Shown piece after piece: positions 41,055 through 51,166 of a stretch of 64,000 bases of DNA. The notes under the pieces were generated by a model that saw only the letters and a list, made by a program, of their open reading frames with translations, was not told the origin of the DNA and did not search any database. This DNA is from Parietichytrium sp. I65-24A (taxonomy: Eukaryota; Sar; Bigyra; Thraustochytrida; Thraustochytriidae). Each line of letters starts with the position of its first letter. The stretch's first letter is position 1. The DNA lies in contig BLSF01000042.1 in assembly GCA_012862575.1 (NCBI GenBank), positions 310,001 to 374,000 on the forward strand, read 5' to 3'. The position numbers and the translations under genes were made by a program.

Positions 41055-41098
41055 GTCGCCAATAATTGGAAGATTGGGAAAAAGCGATTATTGGCGAC
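41055..41098. repeat. Perfect 12-bp inverted repeat containing CCAAT/ATTGG
   Basis: GTCGCCAATAAT (41055-41066) and ATTATTGGCGAC (41087-41098) are exact reverse complements around a 20-nt loop. Each arm carries a CCAAT core, in opposite orientation. Confidence 0.85.
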
Positions 41099-43167
41099 TA
41101 GGCTTCGATTTCAGGACCCAGTGATACCCTCAGCTAGAACAGAAAATCACAACCACTTCGGAGCTTTGGAAGTCCCTTGCGAACATTCACGTCTAGAAAT
41201 ATATTTGCCTTGACTGTGAATGAAAAGGTGCGTTGGTGAAGAATCTACGCTCATAACAAATCAGTCCCGTGACACAGAAGTTATAAATCCCGTACGAATC
41301 GTCCTTACAGCAATCGTCGAGCCATTTTCAAGTGATGTGGATGTGTCAATCAAAGCTTTTATTTTGTTTCCCCATGATCATGAAGAAGTATACTCTTTTT
41401 ATCTTCTTTTATAAAAGGTGCATTGTGAGGGTACCCCAGTACCGGCGGAGTCTTGTTGTGCATGTGAGGCATGAACGTGTGAGCCAGTGCCGACAAATTA
41501 GTTAGTTCACTGCGAATTCTCACCTTTTCAAAACAAGCTTGAATAAATCAACTTTTTTTTTTTAATTTTCTCAATCAATACTCTTGAAGAGGCAATAAAG
41601 TTCACCCTCTTGTTTCTTCACTGTGAGAATGAAAGATGAATTGGTCAGTGTACTCAGTAGCATGTCATGTCGTTTATCCACCCAGACGAGCTATAACAAC
41701 AGAACAACGGCCAATTCATGAATAAATACATCAGCACAGCTATTTTCTTTTTTTTCTCGATTGAATGGTGGTGTATTGAGAGAATTTGTGAGTGAAATTG
41801 GTGGGAAGAACGAATTGCACAAAGCGGAGTCGGTCAATTCTGGCCGAAAAGAGTGACTAACCGCGACTTACCCTAGCACTACAGAGATATTATTCGGGCA
41901 TCTCCATGGACAGCGATCTGAACTATCTGAACCCACGCATACACATTTTTTTTCTCTGCATGTGAAACTTACGACTACTCGACCTTTACAGAATGATATT
42001 TAATCTCCTTCATAGTCATGACATTTCTTTGTCTCAGAGACAAAGTCACTCAGTCCAAGTCATGGTTGGCCACAACGAATACTTTTTTCTTCATCAACCA
42101 ACCAATTGCAGAATTCACAATCACTATCAAATATACTCGCAGCTAGTACACATTTAGTACTTGGGAGTGAAACTTTAGAATTTAGGTTACTACCTGGTCT
42201 ATCCATCACTGTGGCACTTGACAATCAGAACAACTATCAGAACGGTAAAATTTTACGCACATTTCTGAAAATGCGCGAGTTGCGTCTTCACAAAGATAAC
42301 GTTATAAGCATCGACTGACTCATGCCATGCGACATTCTTTTCCCAAAGCCAATGCAGCGTGCTGCAGTTTATCACATGCCAATCCTCCGAATTCCACAGC
42401 GATAGAAGATATATTTGAAAATAGGTGGCGGGCGAGATGAATGGGGCAACCCTGCAGCAGAACTGTACACTCGCAGGCAGCCAATCCCTCATCTGTTACA
42501 TTGTGTCTGTCTGCCTGCCTTGACTCCTGATTTGGCTAACGGCGAAACTTGAGAACCAAACGGAGCATGGCAGCTGGCAGGCATGCATACTGTGCAGACG
42601 GCCATTGACGAAGCCACTCGGGCTCAGAGTGAGTGGACAGAAAAGGGAAACTAAAACTGACAAGATTGGTAACAACAACAATTGACATCAAAGACAGTGA
42701 AGCCTCACAACGGGAAAAGAAGATGTTTAATTGCTTTTCTCACCTTTGGCCAATTTTCAATCGCGAAAAGACAATCCTTCGAATTTCACTGGTTAGGAGC
42801 CTCAACTTGTAAAGACCACAACGCCTGAGGTTGAAGGTAGCTGAAATTGGCTGCCCTTTGCCAAGTCAGGAGATATTGGTGAGGAAAATATACTGTTGCC
42901 ACATCCAGGGAAAAGTGCAATCGCAGAGCAAGACAGATGTAGCGCGTTCCATAATTGGATTGGTGATTGCTTGCAAGTGCGAGTGGGAGGAAAAGCATCT
43001 TAACCTGTAGGTTCTGATGCTAGCAAGCCGCGATCAATGCTGGAGATTGTTCGGCATGGACAGGGTTGCTCACAGTCAGAACACGCACGCTCAACACGAC
43101 AAACCCCAAATCAGAGAATCCGACGAACACTGTGAGCCAAGAGCAAGAGAAGAGAAACGAGACCAAG

Positions 43168-44604
43168 ATGGCAACCGAAGTCGCGAGCTACCCGACCGAT
43201 GCTGAGACCGTAGAGGACCCAGCATTCAGCCTCGAAGATGACAAGAAACTCCTTCGCGAGCTGAACTCGAAGACCTACAAGCAACAGGCCATCTGGTTCT
43301 TGAACGCATTCTGGAAAGATATTTTCGAGAACAACAAGGAAGAGAGTGAAGTGGTCTGGGGAGCTTGCTTTAGCTGCGTAGAGCTCGACCCCAAAAAGGA
43401 GGATGGATGCGAGCTTGATCAGTTTAGCTCTCACAGGCTCTTGGAAAGAGTTGACAAAGCTTTGACTGTCGTTGAGCTTCGCGAAACTCTTTCTAACATC
43501 GACCTTGACAACAACAAGAGCATGAGCTTGGCAGAATTCCTCGTCTTTAAATACAAGGTGGACTGGAGAAAGCTTGTGCACGCACCACAAGGCACTGTCG
43601 ACGAAGCGCGCCTCAAGCTTGCTGAAGAGAAGGTTGAAGAGGCACAGAAGGACATCGAAACGTCGGAAATCCGTGCCAAGGAGGCTCGCGACGCTCTCAA
43701 AGAGAGCGCGGACGCAGAAAAAGTAGCAAAGGCAAATGCAGATGAGGCCAAGTCCAAACTCGACCAGGCCACCGAGTCTGCCGAGCAAGCTGCTACAAAA
43801 GAGAACCAGGCAAAGAGCAGCGAAGAAAACGCACTGAAGGAGGAGAGCCAGGCGTTTGAAAACGAGTCACTCGCGAAGGAGGCTGAAGAGAAAGCCAGCG
43901 CGACAGCAGAGGAGCAGAAGGCTATTCAGGCACAGGTCGAAGAGGCTCTCAGCTCTATTGAGCGCGAACGGGAGGAATTTAAAGAAAAGTGCGACGAGCT
44001 GGAGAAAACTGGAAACGATGACACCATTGGAATCGTGAAAAGGAATCTTGCCAAAGCACAGCTTGCGCAGCTCCAGTGCACAGACCCATTGCCACTTCAG
44101 AAGGCAATTATCTCACACAATGCCATCGTCCGAAGGCAGGAGAAGCTCACTAAAACCGCTGCAGCCGCCGAGAGTGCAGCTATCAACGCCCGCAACCAAG
44201 CAGAGGAAAGCCGTAAGCTTGCAGTTCTTGCGCGCGAAAAGGCGTCGGAGGAGCGTGGTATCGCTACCTCTGCTCGTAACACAGCAGAGGAGCAAAAGGA
44301 TGAGGCGGACAAAGCACGCCAAGAGGCAGACGAGAGTGCTCAGGCTGCTGAAGAAGCTCGCAAGATTTCTGAGCAGTCCAAAGCTGACGCTGAGCTTGCT
44401 TTACAGAAGTCGGTAGACTCGTTTCAGGAAGCAACAAGATTTCTGGAGAAGACCAAGCGTGAATGCAAGGGAGCTGGCAAAGGCAAGCTCTGGTGGATGT
44501 GGCGTGAACTTGAGGAGTCCAAGAAGTACATGAGCAAGGCACAGCTTGCCAGACTTGAGGTTGCTCCTCCAATGGGTGCTGATGTCACCCCATCCTGCGC
44601 ATAA
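43168..44604 (+). CDS. EF-hand coiled-coil protein
   Basis: The protein has 478 aa; ATG 43168 in AAGATGG context. Residues about 25-140 form a helical domain ending in one canonical EF-hand loop DLDNNKSMSLAE (112-123; D, D, N, S, S, E at the six ligand positions), followed by FLVFKYKVDW. An earlier degenerate unit (CVELDPKKEDGCELDQF) may be its partner hand. Residues about 150-440 are an Ala/Glu/Lys-rich coiled coil with heptad-like EEA and KAQ steps. The motif KAQLAQLQ in the coil recurs as KAQLARLE near the end. A cytosolic calcium-responsive structural protein is likely. I do not recognise the family by name. Dense, even codon use suggests strong expression. Confidence 0.78.
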   Translation: MATEVASYPTDAETVEDPAFSLEDDKKLLRELNSKTYKQQAIWFLNAFWKDIFENNKEESEVVWGACFSCVELDPKKEDGCELDQFSSHRLLERVDKALTVVELRETLSNIDLDNNKSMSLAEFLVFKYKVDWRKLVHAPQGTVDEARLKLAEEKVEEAQKDIETSEIRAKEARDALKESADAEKVAKANADEAKSKLDQATESAEQAATKENQAKSSEENALKEESQAFENESLAKEAEEKASATAEEQKAIQAQVEEALSSIEREREEFKEKCDELEKTGNDDTIGIVKRNLAKAQLAQLQCTDPLPLQKAIISHNAIVRRQEKLTKTAAAAESAAINARNQAEESRKLAVLAREKASEERGIATSARNTAEEQKDEADKARQEADESAQAAEEARKISEQSKADAELALQKSVDSFQEATRFLEKTKRECKGAGKGKLWWMWRELEESKKYMSKAQLARLEVAPPMGADVTPSCA

Positions 44605-44863
44605 ATGTAATAATCTTTGTGCAAAATTCATGAAAGCGAAGGAAATAAAAGCCTGTGTGGTCCAAACTGCACAAACCAGATCCCTTTCCTTTTGTGGTCG
44701 AAAGTCATTCTTTTATGTCATAAAAAACAGGTAAAACAACGAATAGAATACTCTATCAGGGAAAATTCTTTATTTTACTTCTTCAGATGAACATCGAAAT
44801 TCTACATTCAGAGAAAGAATAAAATGGTGTCAAATTCAGTGAAAGGCATCAGTACTGTACACG

Positions 44864-45976
44864 TCATGGATTTTTCATGTTTGCATCTGCCTCTCGAAAC
44901 CGCTGTTCGGTCTCTAGAGCTCCGGCAACCTGGACTTGAAGCTCTGCACTAGGCCACAAGTTCGCAGCTTGAAGCGTTTTATTCATAGTTGACCTATAGT
45001 CGAGAATTCGAGGTGGGTACAATGTTCGATCCATAAACTCCCACGCACCACTCTCAACTTTCTCGGGAATCAAACTGCTGTGGGTTGCCCCAAGCCACAT
45101 AATGATCCCCTCCAGCGTGTCGTCAGCATTGAAGCGTCGTTGTAATGTGTCGCCACCACAGAATACAGTGATGCGCGTGGTACCTGCAGCTCCTAGGTCG
45201 GGCTCCACGGGAATTCGGCCCCTATACTGCTCACGGCGCCTTGCCTCTTCCTCCCCAGCGCTGGACATCGATTCTTTTAGAGCATTTTCGAACGCAATCT
45301 TCTCCTTGGCAAGCAAGTAAATCGGATTTTCTTGAATGCCTTCCAGACTTGCTTTTGCCAGCCAAAGCCGCGCTGGGTCTTCCCCTTTCAAAACATACCA
45401 ATCGCCGCTCTCGGCGAAACCTACAAGCTTCATAAAAGATGTGCCCCAAACGCCCGCTTTCCCAATCGTCTGTGAAAACCGTTTGTTGGTCATCTTGATC
45501 TCCCGGTACTTTTGCACGCCTGGATTGTCCAGAATTGTGCGGATCACGTAAATCAGAGTTTCAACGGCCTGAGGATACTCCACGAGCCCCGTTACAGCTC
45601 CTTCCAAGCGGTTTTCGAACGGCTGCGAATTCCCCCCTTCTAAACGCTGGGGAGACTTTGACTTCTTTGAAGCTGAAACATTTGACGGCGCTTGAACAAC
45701 GCGCTGCGTGCCGCGTTGTTGAAATCGAAGCATCCTTTCTTCGGCCGCTTTCGCAGCTCTCTCTCGCCTTTCGGAGGCTGCGTCCGAGCGTGCCTGAGTT
45801 GTTTGAGTAGCTTGCCCCGCTTGAGACAAGAGCAGTTCGATTGCCCTCTCCACGTTCCCTTCTGCCTGTCGTAACGCGTATTCACTTGGACTTTGTTCAA
45901 ACCCCATGCCAACCATGCGCTCTACTTTGGCTCGGTCAGAAGCGGACGAACCTCCAAATGAGGACCTGTTGCCCAT
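44864..45976 (-). CDS. UBA-PUB-UBX protein, Cdc48/p97 cofactor
   Basis: The protein has 370 aa; ATG at 45976 (MGNRSSFGGSS). A UBA domain near the N-terminus (VERMVGMGFEQSPSEYALRQ and following, about 20-60) can bind ubiquitin. A PUB domain (about 120-200: VETLIYVIRTILDNPGVQKY, KAGVWGTSFMKLVGF) binds the C-terminal tail of Cdc48/p97. A C-terminal UBX domain (about 270-355: TTRITVFCGGDTLQRRFNAD and on) binds its N-domain. PUB plus UBX is the signature of UBXN6/UBXD1, an adaptor for lysosomal and ER-related p97 work. The start MGNRSSFGG, with Gly at 2 and Ser at 6, could be a myristoylation site, as inferred from the motif. Confidence 0.85.
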   Translation of the reverse strand: MGNRSSFGGSSASDRAKVERMVGMGFEQSPSEYALRQAEGNVERAIELLLSQAGQATQTTQARSDAASERRERAAKAAEERMLRFQQRGTQRVVQAPSNVSASKKSKSPQRLEGGNSQPFENRLEGAVTGLVEYPQAVETLIYVIRTILDNPGVQKYREIKMTNKRFSQTIGKAGVWGTSFMKLVGFAESGDWYVLKGEDPARLWLAKASLEGIQENPIYLLAKEKIAFENALKESMSSAGEEEARRREQYRGRIPVEPDLGAAGTTRITVFCGGDTLQRRFNADDTLEGIIMWLGATHSSLIPEKVESGAWEFMDRTLYPPRILDYRSTMNKTLQAANLWPSAELQVQVAGALETEQRFREADANMKNP

Positions 45977-46031
45977 TTTCGGAAGGTCGCCTTTCGCACC
46001 TCCCTCTGGTCGTAGGGCGACTGTCAGAGCT

Positions 46032-46067
46032 ACCAGAGATACCAGAGATACCAGAGATACCAGAGCA
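46032..46067. repeat. Tandem nonamer (ACCAGAGAT)4
   Basis: Three exact and one altered 9-bp unit lie about 55 bp upstream of the UBX gene ATG, so probably in its 5' leader. Confidence 0.85.
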
Positions 46068-46397
46068 CCACTCCTCCGATTCCTCCGAAGCTTCGGGATC
46101 TTCGGGAGTGAAAAGACTTGACACGCTCTGTTCGCGGGAGTTGCGGGAGTTGCAGAATTCAGCAAACCTTCTTTAGAACCTTCGCTCCACTCCTTGTCCT
46201 CCTCTCCTACAATCTCCTACATCTCCTACGCTGCTGAACTCTAGGCTCTCTAGCTAGGCACCTACGAGGTCTGTAATTGTCTCCACCTCCTAGACTTTGG
46301 CCTATCATCTTCGTCTGGAATCGTAGTAGAAATAGTACACAGTTTAGAAATTCACTTTCCAGAAGGAGAGAGTATGACACAATACTAGCACCTGCAG

Positions 46398-46413
46398 GTA
46401 CAGTACCGGTACT
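46398..46413. promoter_or_regulatory. GTAC cluster with palindrome AGTACCGGTACT
   Basis: GTAC-A-GTAC-CG-GTAC; bases 46402-46413 are a perfect 12-bp palindrome. It lies about 420 bp upstream of the UBX gene start and 270 bp past the desaturase stop. Confidence 0.4.
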
Positions 46414-46679
46414 GGTGCCCAGAAAAGTGTGCGAACCCAACCGCTTTAGCTAGCCTATAAAACCATTATTTTACTAGTTATATAGCTAGCTACTAGGGAG
46501 TAGCTGCACACCCAGAAGATGGTAGGGAGCTAGCCAACGGATCAGCAATTTACGATTGGAACATGCACCTGTGAACCAAGTGCACCCGACGATACAACCA
46601 TTACAAGCGAAAACGTCGAGATATGATTGACTGTACACCAGTTTGCTTTCATGATTTCTCTTAATTCAAAAAAAAAATA

Positions 46680-48029
46680 TCATTCTATCTTTTGCGTCTT
46701 GCTTTTCATCTGCTGAGCAGCATCTTGTTGACCAACAAAAATATCTTCTCCATAGGCTCTGTCGGTCTGGCGCAATGTTCCGAACAGCCAATCCCACGCT
46801 ACAAGCGTCACGCCGTACTACATCACATGTCGTTCACCCAACTCTTTTAGCAACCACGGCCGACACATATCCTGGAAGAGAGGGAATCAAGAAACTTACG
46901 TTCAAGTGAAAATATTGGTGGTGATCATCATGAAATTTCGTCGAAGGAACCCACGGCAAATCTCCCTCGTAGTACACCCCAGAGTGGTCCACCTGGTTGT
47001 GATACGCCACGAAAGTGACGACGGTCAGAAAAGACATAACATGAACGGGGAAAATGGCACAGCACCAAATTCCGGCTGTCTGGAAACCAATGTCTGAGAG
47101 AATTGGGCAAAGATGCTGTGAGTTTAGTAAAGGTCAAAACAAAATCACCATATGAAACACAAACGGATGACAAGCTTACACTCAATTGGATGAATCGCGA
47201 AAGCTCCAAACGCGGTAGGAGCCTTGTATCGATGATGCCACTTGTGAACGTATTTGTAGATCCACTTGTGATGCAAAATTCTGTGGATCCAGTAACTGTA
47301 GAAGTCCACCCAAAAGTAAACCAGAATGCATCCAGCTATGTAGTGCAACCAGCCCCTAGATTCCACATTGTAGTACAGCTTGAGAAAAGGGTAATTTTGG
47401 TGCAAAAAGAATATGCCTGTTCCCGCAAAGCCTGACATGAAGCCGTTGAAACAGCCTGTCAATTTCTCCTCCAAGAACAGCTCGTTAGTTGGCCAGCACT
47501 TTGGCTGGCATTTCCACAAATGAGCCTCGCTTCGTCGCTCGACGTAGTAATGGTTGTGAATGGTCTGCGCACCAAGATAGTAAATGATGAAAGTGGAGAT
47601 CCCTGCAAGGGTCATCCATCCCAAGATGAAGTACGGGTCTTTCATCGCCGACTGCATGTATGTGCTTGCAGTGAGGTCGTGGTTTAAGGCCATCCGCGCT
47701 ACAGTCGAAGCGTTTGCAATAATCTCGCTCGATAGCTCAGTCTTTCCGAAATCGGCGACAAGGGGGTACAAAATGCTTGGTTCGTTGTGGGTCAGCCTGT
47801 CGTACTCGTCTATGTGTAACGTGAGCAAGAGAAGAATTGCAAACATCATGCCGCCAGATCCCGCGAAGGCCACAAGAAAGCTCAGCACCATGAAACGAAT
47901 GTACTTGACGGAAACGCTCGAGGTCTTCACCTTCCCGCGACGATACCAGTAATATTTGCTGTTGACGGGATACAGCCATCGATGAAACCTGCTCAGCACA
48001 TCGTTTCCTGGGAACGTGTGAGGAGGCAT
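46680..48029 (-). CDS. Fatty acid hydroxylase/sterol desaturase superfamily enzyme
   Basis: These are ER di-iron membrane enzymes that hydroxylate or desaturate sterols, sphingolipids or fatty acids. I infer three exons: 47180-48029 (ATG at 48029), 46900-47093 and 46680-46817, with 86- and 82-bp introns (GTAAGC and GTAAGT donors). The product has 393 aa, and both junctions restore the family sequence (HPIE|YIGF and FHLN|YGVTLVAWDW). Histidine motifs are complete: HRILHH, HKWHH and HDDHHQYFH. At least four hydrophobic segments precede or surround them. The C-terminus reads WDWLFGTLRQTDRAYGEDIF, typical of the superfamily. A roughly 100-residue loop between the first two membrane segments is unusual. 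The substrate is not determined. Confidence 0.9.
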
Positions 48030-49501
48030 GGCGTCAAGGCCGTCAACACTCTTGCAGCGCGGATCTGCAAACAAATCACCCCACCTCGCGACGAGACTGG
48101 CCGCGCACCTCACACACCTAGCGTCTTGCCTTCGCGCAGGGAAAGGGTTTGCCGTGGACAGAGACTCTCTCACCTGAAGCTCTGCGCTTAGCGAGCTGCT
48201 TCCTCCTGCCCTTTGAGTTGAGCTATGCCACAAGGAATGGCGGATTCAACCGTCAGTTGACCTATCTTGCACAGGACTCGTTGCGCGATGGGAAGGTGAT
48301 GTCGCAGCTAAATGGAGGACTCAGTTTACTCGGTTTCTGCAGATTTCTAAACCATGTGACATACTGAATACTTAGCTTCTACGCGCCTTACCTTTAAAAT
48401 ATCTAGTGTTGCGTTAAAAACTTTGGTCGCATAGTTCAGTCATAAGTTTAGTCTACCTTCTTTGAATCACTGCTGGAGACCCACTCCTATGTGCACGGCC
48501 TAAACTCGATTAGGACGACATTGAGTTTTTAGCGTTGTAGGCAATCGCGTAAACCACCCTCAGGGGACTTCGGTAGCAGAGCGTAGTGTCAGCACGCAAA
48601 CCAAGTGAAACAGATGAGGGGCCTCTTGCAAGAGAGGACAATCCCAGCTTCTCTTGTTCTTTCCCACGGAGAGGTTCCTTTTGTACGCGATCAAACAGAA
48701 CACCGGTCGGGTGTTTTGGGGTTCTCGGGATCGCTCTTGGGCCCCTTCTCCCGCTGTCAACATCGCAAGATTGTGCAGGTTGCCCCCTGCCTAGATCGAA
48801 GAAGAGCTCGCAGTTATTCTGGATTGCGTCCCTCAGCCTGAGGGATAGGCAGTACCCATGCAAAACGCATGCAAGGGAGACGTTGAGAAGAGCTCCACGA
48901 ACCATTATGAGACTCGACAAGAACCGGGACAGAATTCGTTTGTCATATAGGAGCACATTTAAAATACCCAAAATTCAAAACAGTGGAGCAGCTCGTGATT
49001 GTGTTGGGCGCGGCAGTCGGGGAACCCAGTTCAAAGTTTTGTTGTTGAGCGAAATTCGCCTCTCATCTGACCGATCTCACGTCCTGCAATCATACATTGC
49101 ATGCGATCCTAGAGCTATCCTATCCTTTGAAATTGCTCTGTAGAGCTTCTCAGAAAATTTGTCTCATGAGCGCAAGATACAAGCTACGATACCGAAGAGT
49201 CTGTACCCACTTTCAAGTTGAAATGACAAGGAATTAGCGATTTCTCGGGGGAAGACGCGTCGTCAAGCCCAATATCTTTGATGGTTTTTCTCAAGTGCTA
49301 TGCTTGCCAGGAGCTATCTAGGCTTTCAGACCCGGACTCCAAGTCGGGCTTCTGGCCGACTTGAGATTCGGACTCCCGGAGTTGAGCTGACATTCTCACG
49401 GCCATGGCGCTGGCACTGGCGCTGACACTGACAACTGCCATGACACAGTTCAGAGATTCCGAGTCAAAAAAAATTTACTGTGAATTCTGAACTGAATTTT
49501 T

Positions 49502-49590
49502 TCATGATCGTAATCATGATGCATAGTTTTCATCATGAAGATCATGGCCATCGAGTGATCGAATGATCATCAATCATTGATCATCATTAG
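49502..49590. repeat. Cluster of GATC/ATGAT palindromes
   Basis: This 90-bp AT-rich patch has many overlapping ATGATC, CATGATC and TGATCAT words, including a near-palindrome centred near 49575. It could extrude or bind a dimeric factor; the function is unknown. Confidence 0.6.
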
Positions 49591-49711
49591 TGGTAAAAAA
49601 ACGGACATGTTCTACCACCTAAGAAACACTAAGAATGGCGATTTCTCTTGACTTCTACTCGCAACTAGCAACGGTGACAGTGGACTGCCAGTATTCTGAC
49701 TCGGAGACAAC

Positions 49712-49748
49712 ACTAGTACCGGTCAAGTACCGGTATCGGTACTAGTAC
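49712..49748. promoter_or_regulatory. Inverted-repeat cluster of GTAC elements
   Basis: ACTAGTACCG (49712-49721) and CGGTACTAGT (49737-49746) are exact inverted repeats. A further GTACCGGTA lies between them, and the palindrome GTACTAGTAC overlaps the right arm (49739-49748). It lies about 290 bp upstream of the SAM-domain gene. Confidence 0.45.
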
Positions 49749-50035
49749 TGTGCAATACGATCTATAGTAATCGTGCAATGCGGGCAGATGTGACAGGTAC
49801 AACATGGTGCAGCAGCACTTTGCGCACTCGAGAGAGTTGCGTGGTGAGGAGCGCAAAGAACGCAAGGTCCAGCGTTGCTTCACAGATCCCTCGGAAAGAG
49901 GCGCCTTGCCATCTTCAAGAAAGAGACAGGTTGCGCCGCATTCCCCAAGAGCTGTCTCACTGGGCCGGGCGCTTGAGCAGGCTGACTTGTGCTGCTTTTC
50001 AAGTAAAAAGCTGTTTAGAAAGGTCTTCGCACACG

Positions 50036-51166
50036 ATGCGTCAGCACGGCAGACAAAAGGCCCGTGAATCGGACCGCCTTGAAGAGGAGAATAAGCGCAT
50101 GGAGTGGCAGCTTCATAAGCTTCGCTCACAGATAGAACGGGAAAGAGCGAAGGCGCCACAACATGACGGGCCCATTTGGGGGACCTCATCAGGATCCCTC
50201 CGGTCAAATGGCCAACAAGCTCGTGAGCAGGCTGAGCCACTCGCGCAAGACGACTCGAAGCAAAAGGTTGCGGTATCTTCAAAGAAAACGAATTCCAAGA
50301 AGGAGAAGCGCATTCTGAGAGGCTCGGAAGCAGCGAGCTGGAGCCAGACTGACGTTCTTGCTTGGTTGGAAAGCATAGGTCTTGGACAATTTCGTTCCGT
50401 TTTCAAAGAAAACCAGATAAACGGTGAAGTATTGCTGGAACTGGGTGTAGATGACTTGGACTACATGCAAATTACAAGTCTCGGCCCAAGAAAAGCTATC
50501 ATTAAAGAGGTGTCTAAACTGAAACGGTGCGTAAAGCCAAATGCCGAAGAATCTCGACCAATGACGCCACGCTCCAGCGGGCTTCAATCCCGGACAAATG
50601 CGGAGAGCACCACAACAAATGAAGCGAGCAATCGAGCAAGAAGAGAAATACCAGTGCAAAATATTATGCCTCGTGAGTCGCAACTGATGTGCGAGGGGGA
50701 ACTTGATGAAGAGGCTGAGCACGCAGCGTTCAGGGCAGCGGTGGAGGAGTGGCGAAACGCTGGAAAACAAGTTGCACATGCAGAAAGTAAGGAAGATAAC
50801 TTTGATACTTATCCAGCACCATCTCGTGATCCTGGCAGGCTGCTTCGAGGCTCTTTCAACGAAGAGGCAGAGCACCAAGCATTCCAGAACGCAGTGAAAG
50901 AATGGAGACAATCCTCCTCTGCTTCGCCTGGTATAAAAGTCGTCAATGCAGACAGTGAACATTCGATTCGGCACCAAAACCCGTCTGGCAAGTCTGATTA
51001 TCTTGCTCGCATCGTGCGAGATTATGAAGAGAGCTTGAAGGTCAGTAAGTCGAGTTCTGGCCGAGAAGAAGCGACAGAGGAGGTGGATTCGGCAGCCATG
51101 GACGAGAGCAAGTTGGAGGGGAAAGAAGAAGTTTTCGAAGCTTGGAATTTCGACGCAGCATTCTGA
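50036..51166 (+). CDS. SAM-domain protein with repeated EEAEH-AF motif
   Basis: The protein has 376 aa from ATG 50036 (MRQHGRQKARESDRLEEENK); an earlier in-frame ATG at 49778 would add 86 residues of unremarkable composition. An N-terminal coiled coil (about 8-40) precedes a SAM domain (about 101-165: WSQTDVLAWLESIGLGQF, then NGEVLLELGVDDLDYMQI). SAM domains oligomerise or bind partners or RNA. Two copies of an acidic motif follow: DEEAEHAAFRAAVEEWR at about 223 and NEEAEHQAFQNAVKEWR at about 273. The tail is acidic and Ser-rich. The repeat is not one I can name. It is probably a scaffold or adaptor. Confidence 0.75.
   Translation: MRQHGRQKARESDRLEEENKRMEWQLHKLRSQIERERAKAPQHDGPIWGTSSGSLRSNGQQAREQAEPLAQDDSKQKVAVSSKKTNSKKEKRILRGSEAASWSQTDVLAWLESIGLGQFRSVFKENQINGEVLLELGVDDLDYMQITSLGPRKAIIKEVSKLKRCVKPNAEESRPMTPRSSGLQSRTNAESTTTNEASNRARREIPVQNIMPRESQLMCEGELDEEAEHAAFRAAVEEWRNAGKQVAHAESKEDNFDTYPAPSRDPGRLLRGSFNEEAEHQAFQNAVKEWRQSSSASPGIKVVNADSEHSIRHQNPSGKSDYLARIVRDYEESLKVSKSSSGREEATEEVDSAAMDESKLEGKEEVFEAWNFDAAF

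Larger units (their letters stand above)
40616..43167. other. Longest gene-free stretch, AT-rich
   Basis: This 2.55-kb head-to-head spacer holds GTACTAGTAC (40836-40845) and a perfect inverted repeat with CCAAT cores (41055-41098). Several T-runs are also present, for example around 41552-41563. Short open frames show no domain. No RNA gene or transposon signature is recognised. Confidence 0.55.
45977..46679. other. Intergenic region between co-directed minus-strand genes
   Basis: This 703-bp spacer includes the ACCAGAGAT array (46032-46067) just upstream of the UBX gene, a GTAC cluster (46398-46412) and short TAGC words. No gene was seen. Confidence 0.55.
48030..50035. other. Divergent spacer, 2.0 kb
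   Basis: It contains a GATC/ATCAT-rich palindromic patch (about 49502-49590) and an inverted-repeat GTAC cluster (49712-49748). A GGCGCTGGCACT-type short repeat lies near 49408-49430. Open frames such as 48586-49143 have no recognisable content. The frame of the SAM gene is open from an earlier ATG at 49778. Confidence 0.55.

Noticed and set aside
40616-43167. Possible mobile element in the longest gene-free region
   Set aside because: No transposase, reverse transcriptase, long terminal or target-site repeats could be found; only a 12-bp inverted repeat is present.
43111-43788. 225-codon open frame antisense to the EF-hand coiled-coil gene
   Set aside because: The opposite strand encodes a coherent coiled-coil protein with an EF-hand loop. 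The antisense reading shows no domain and is a by-product of Glu/Lys/Ala codon bias.
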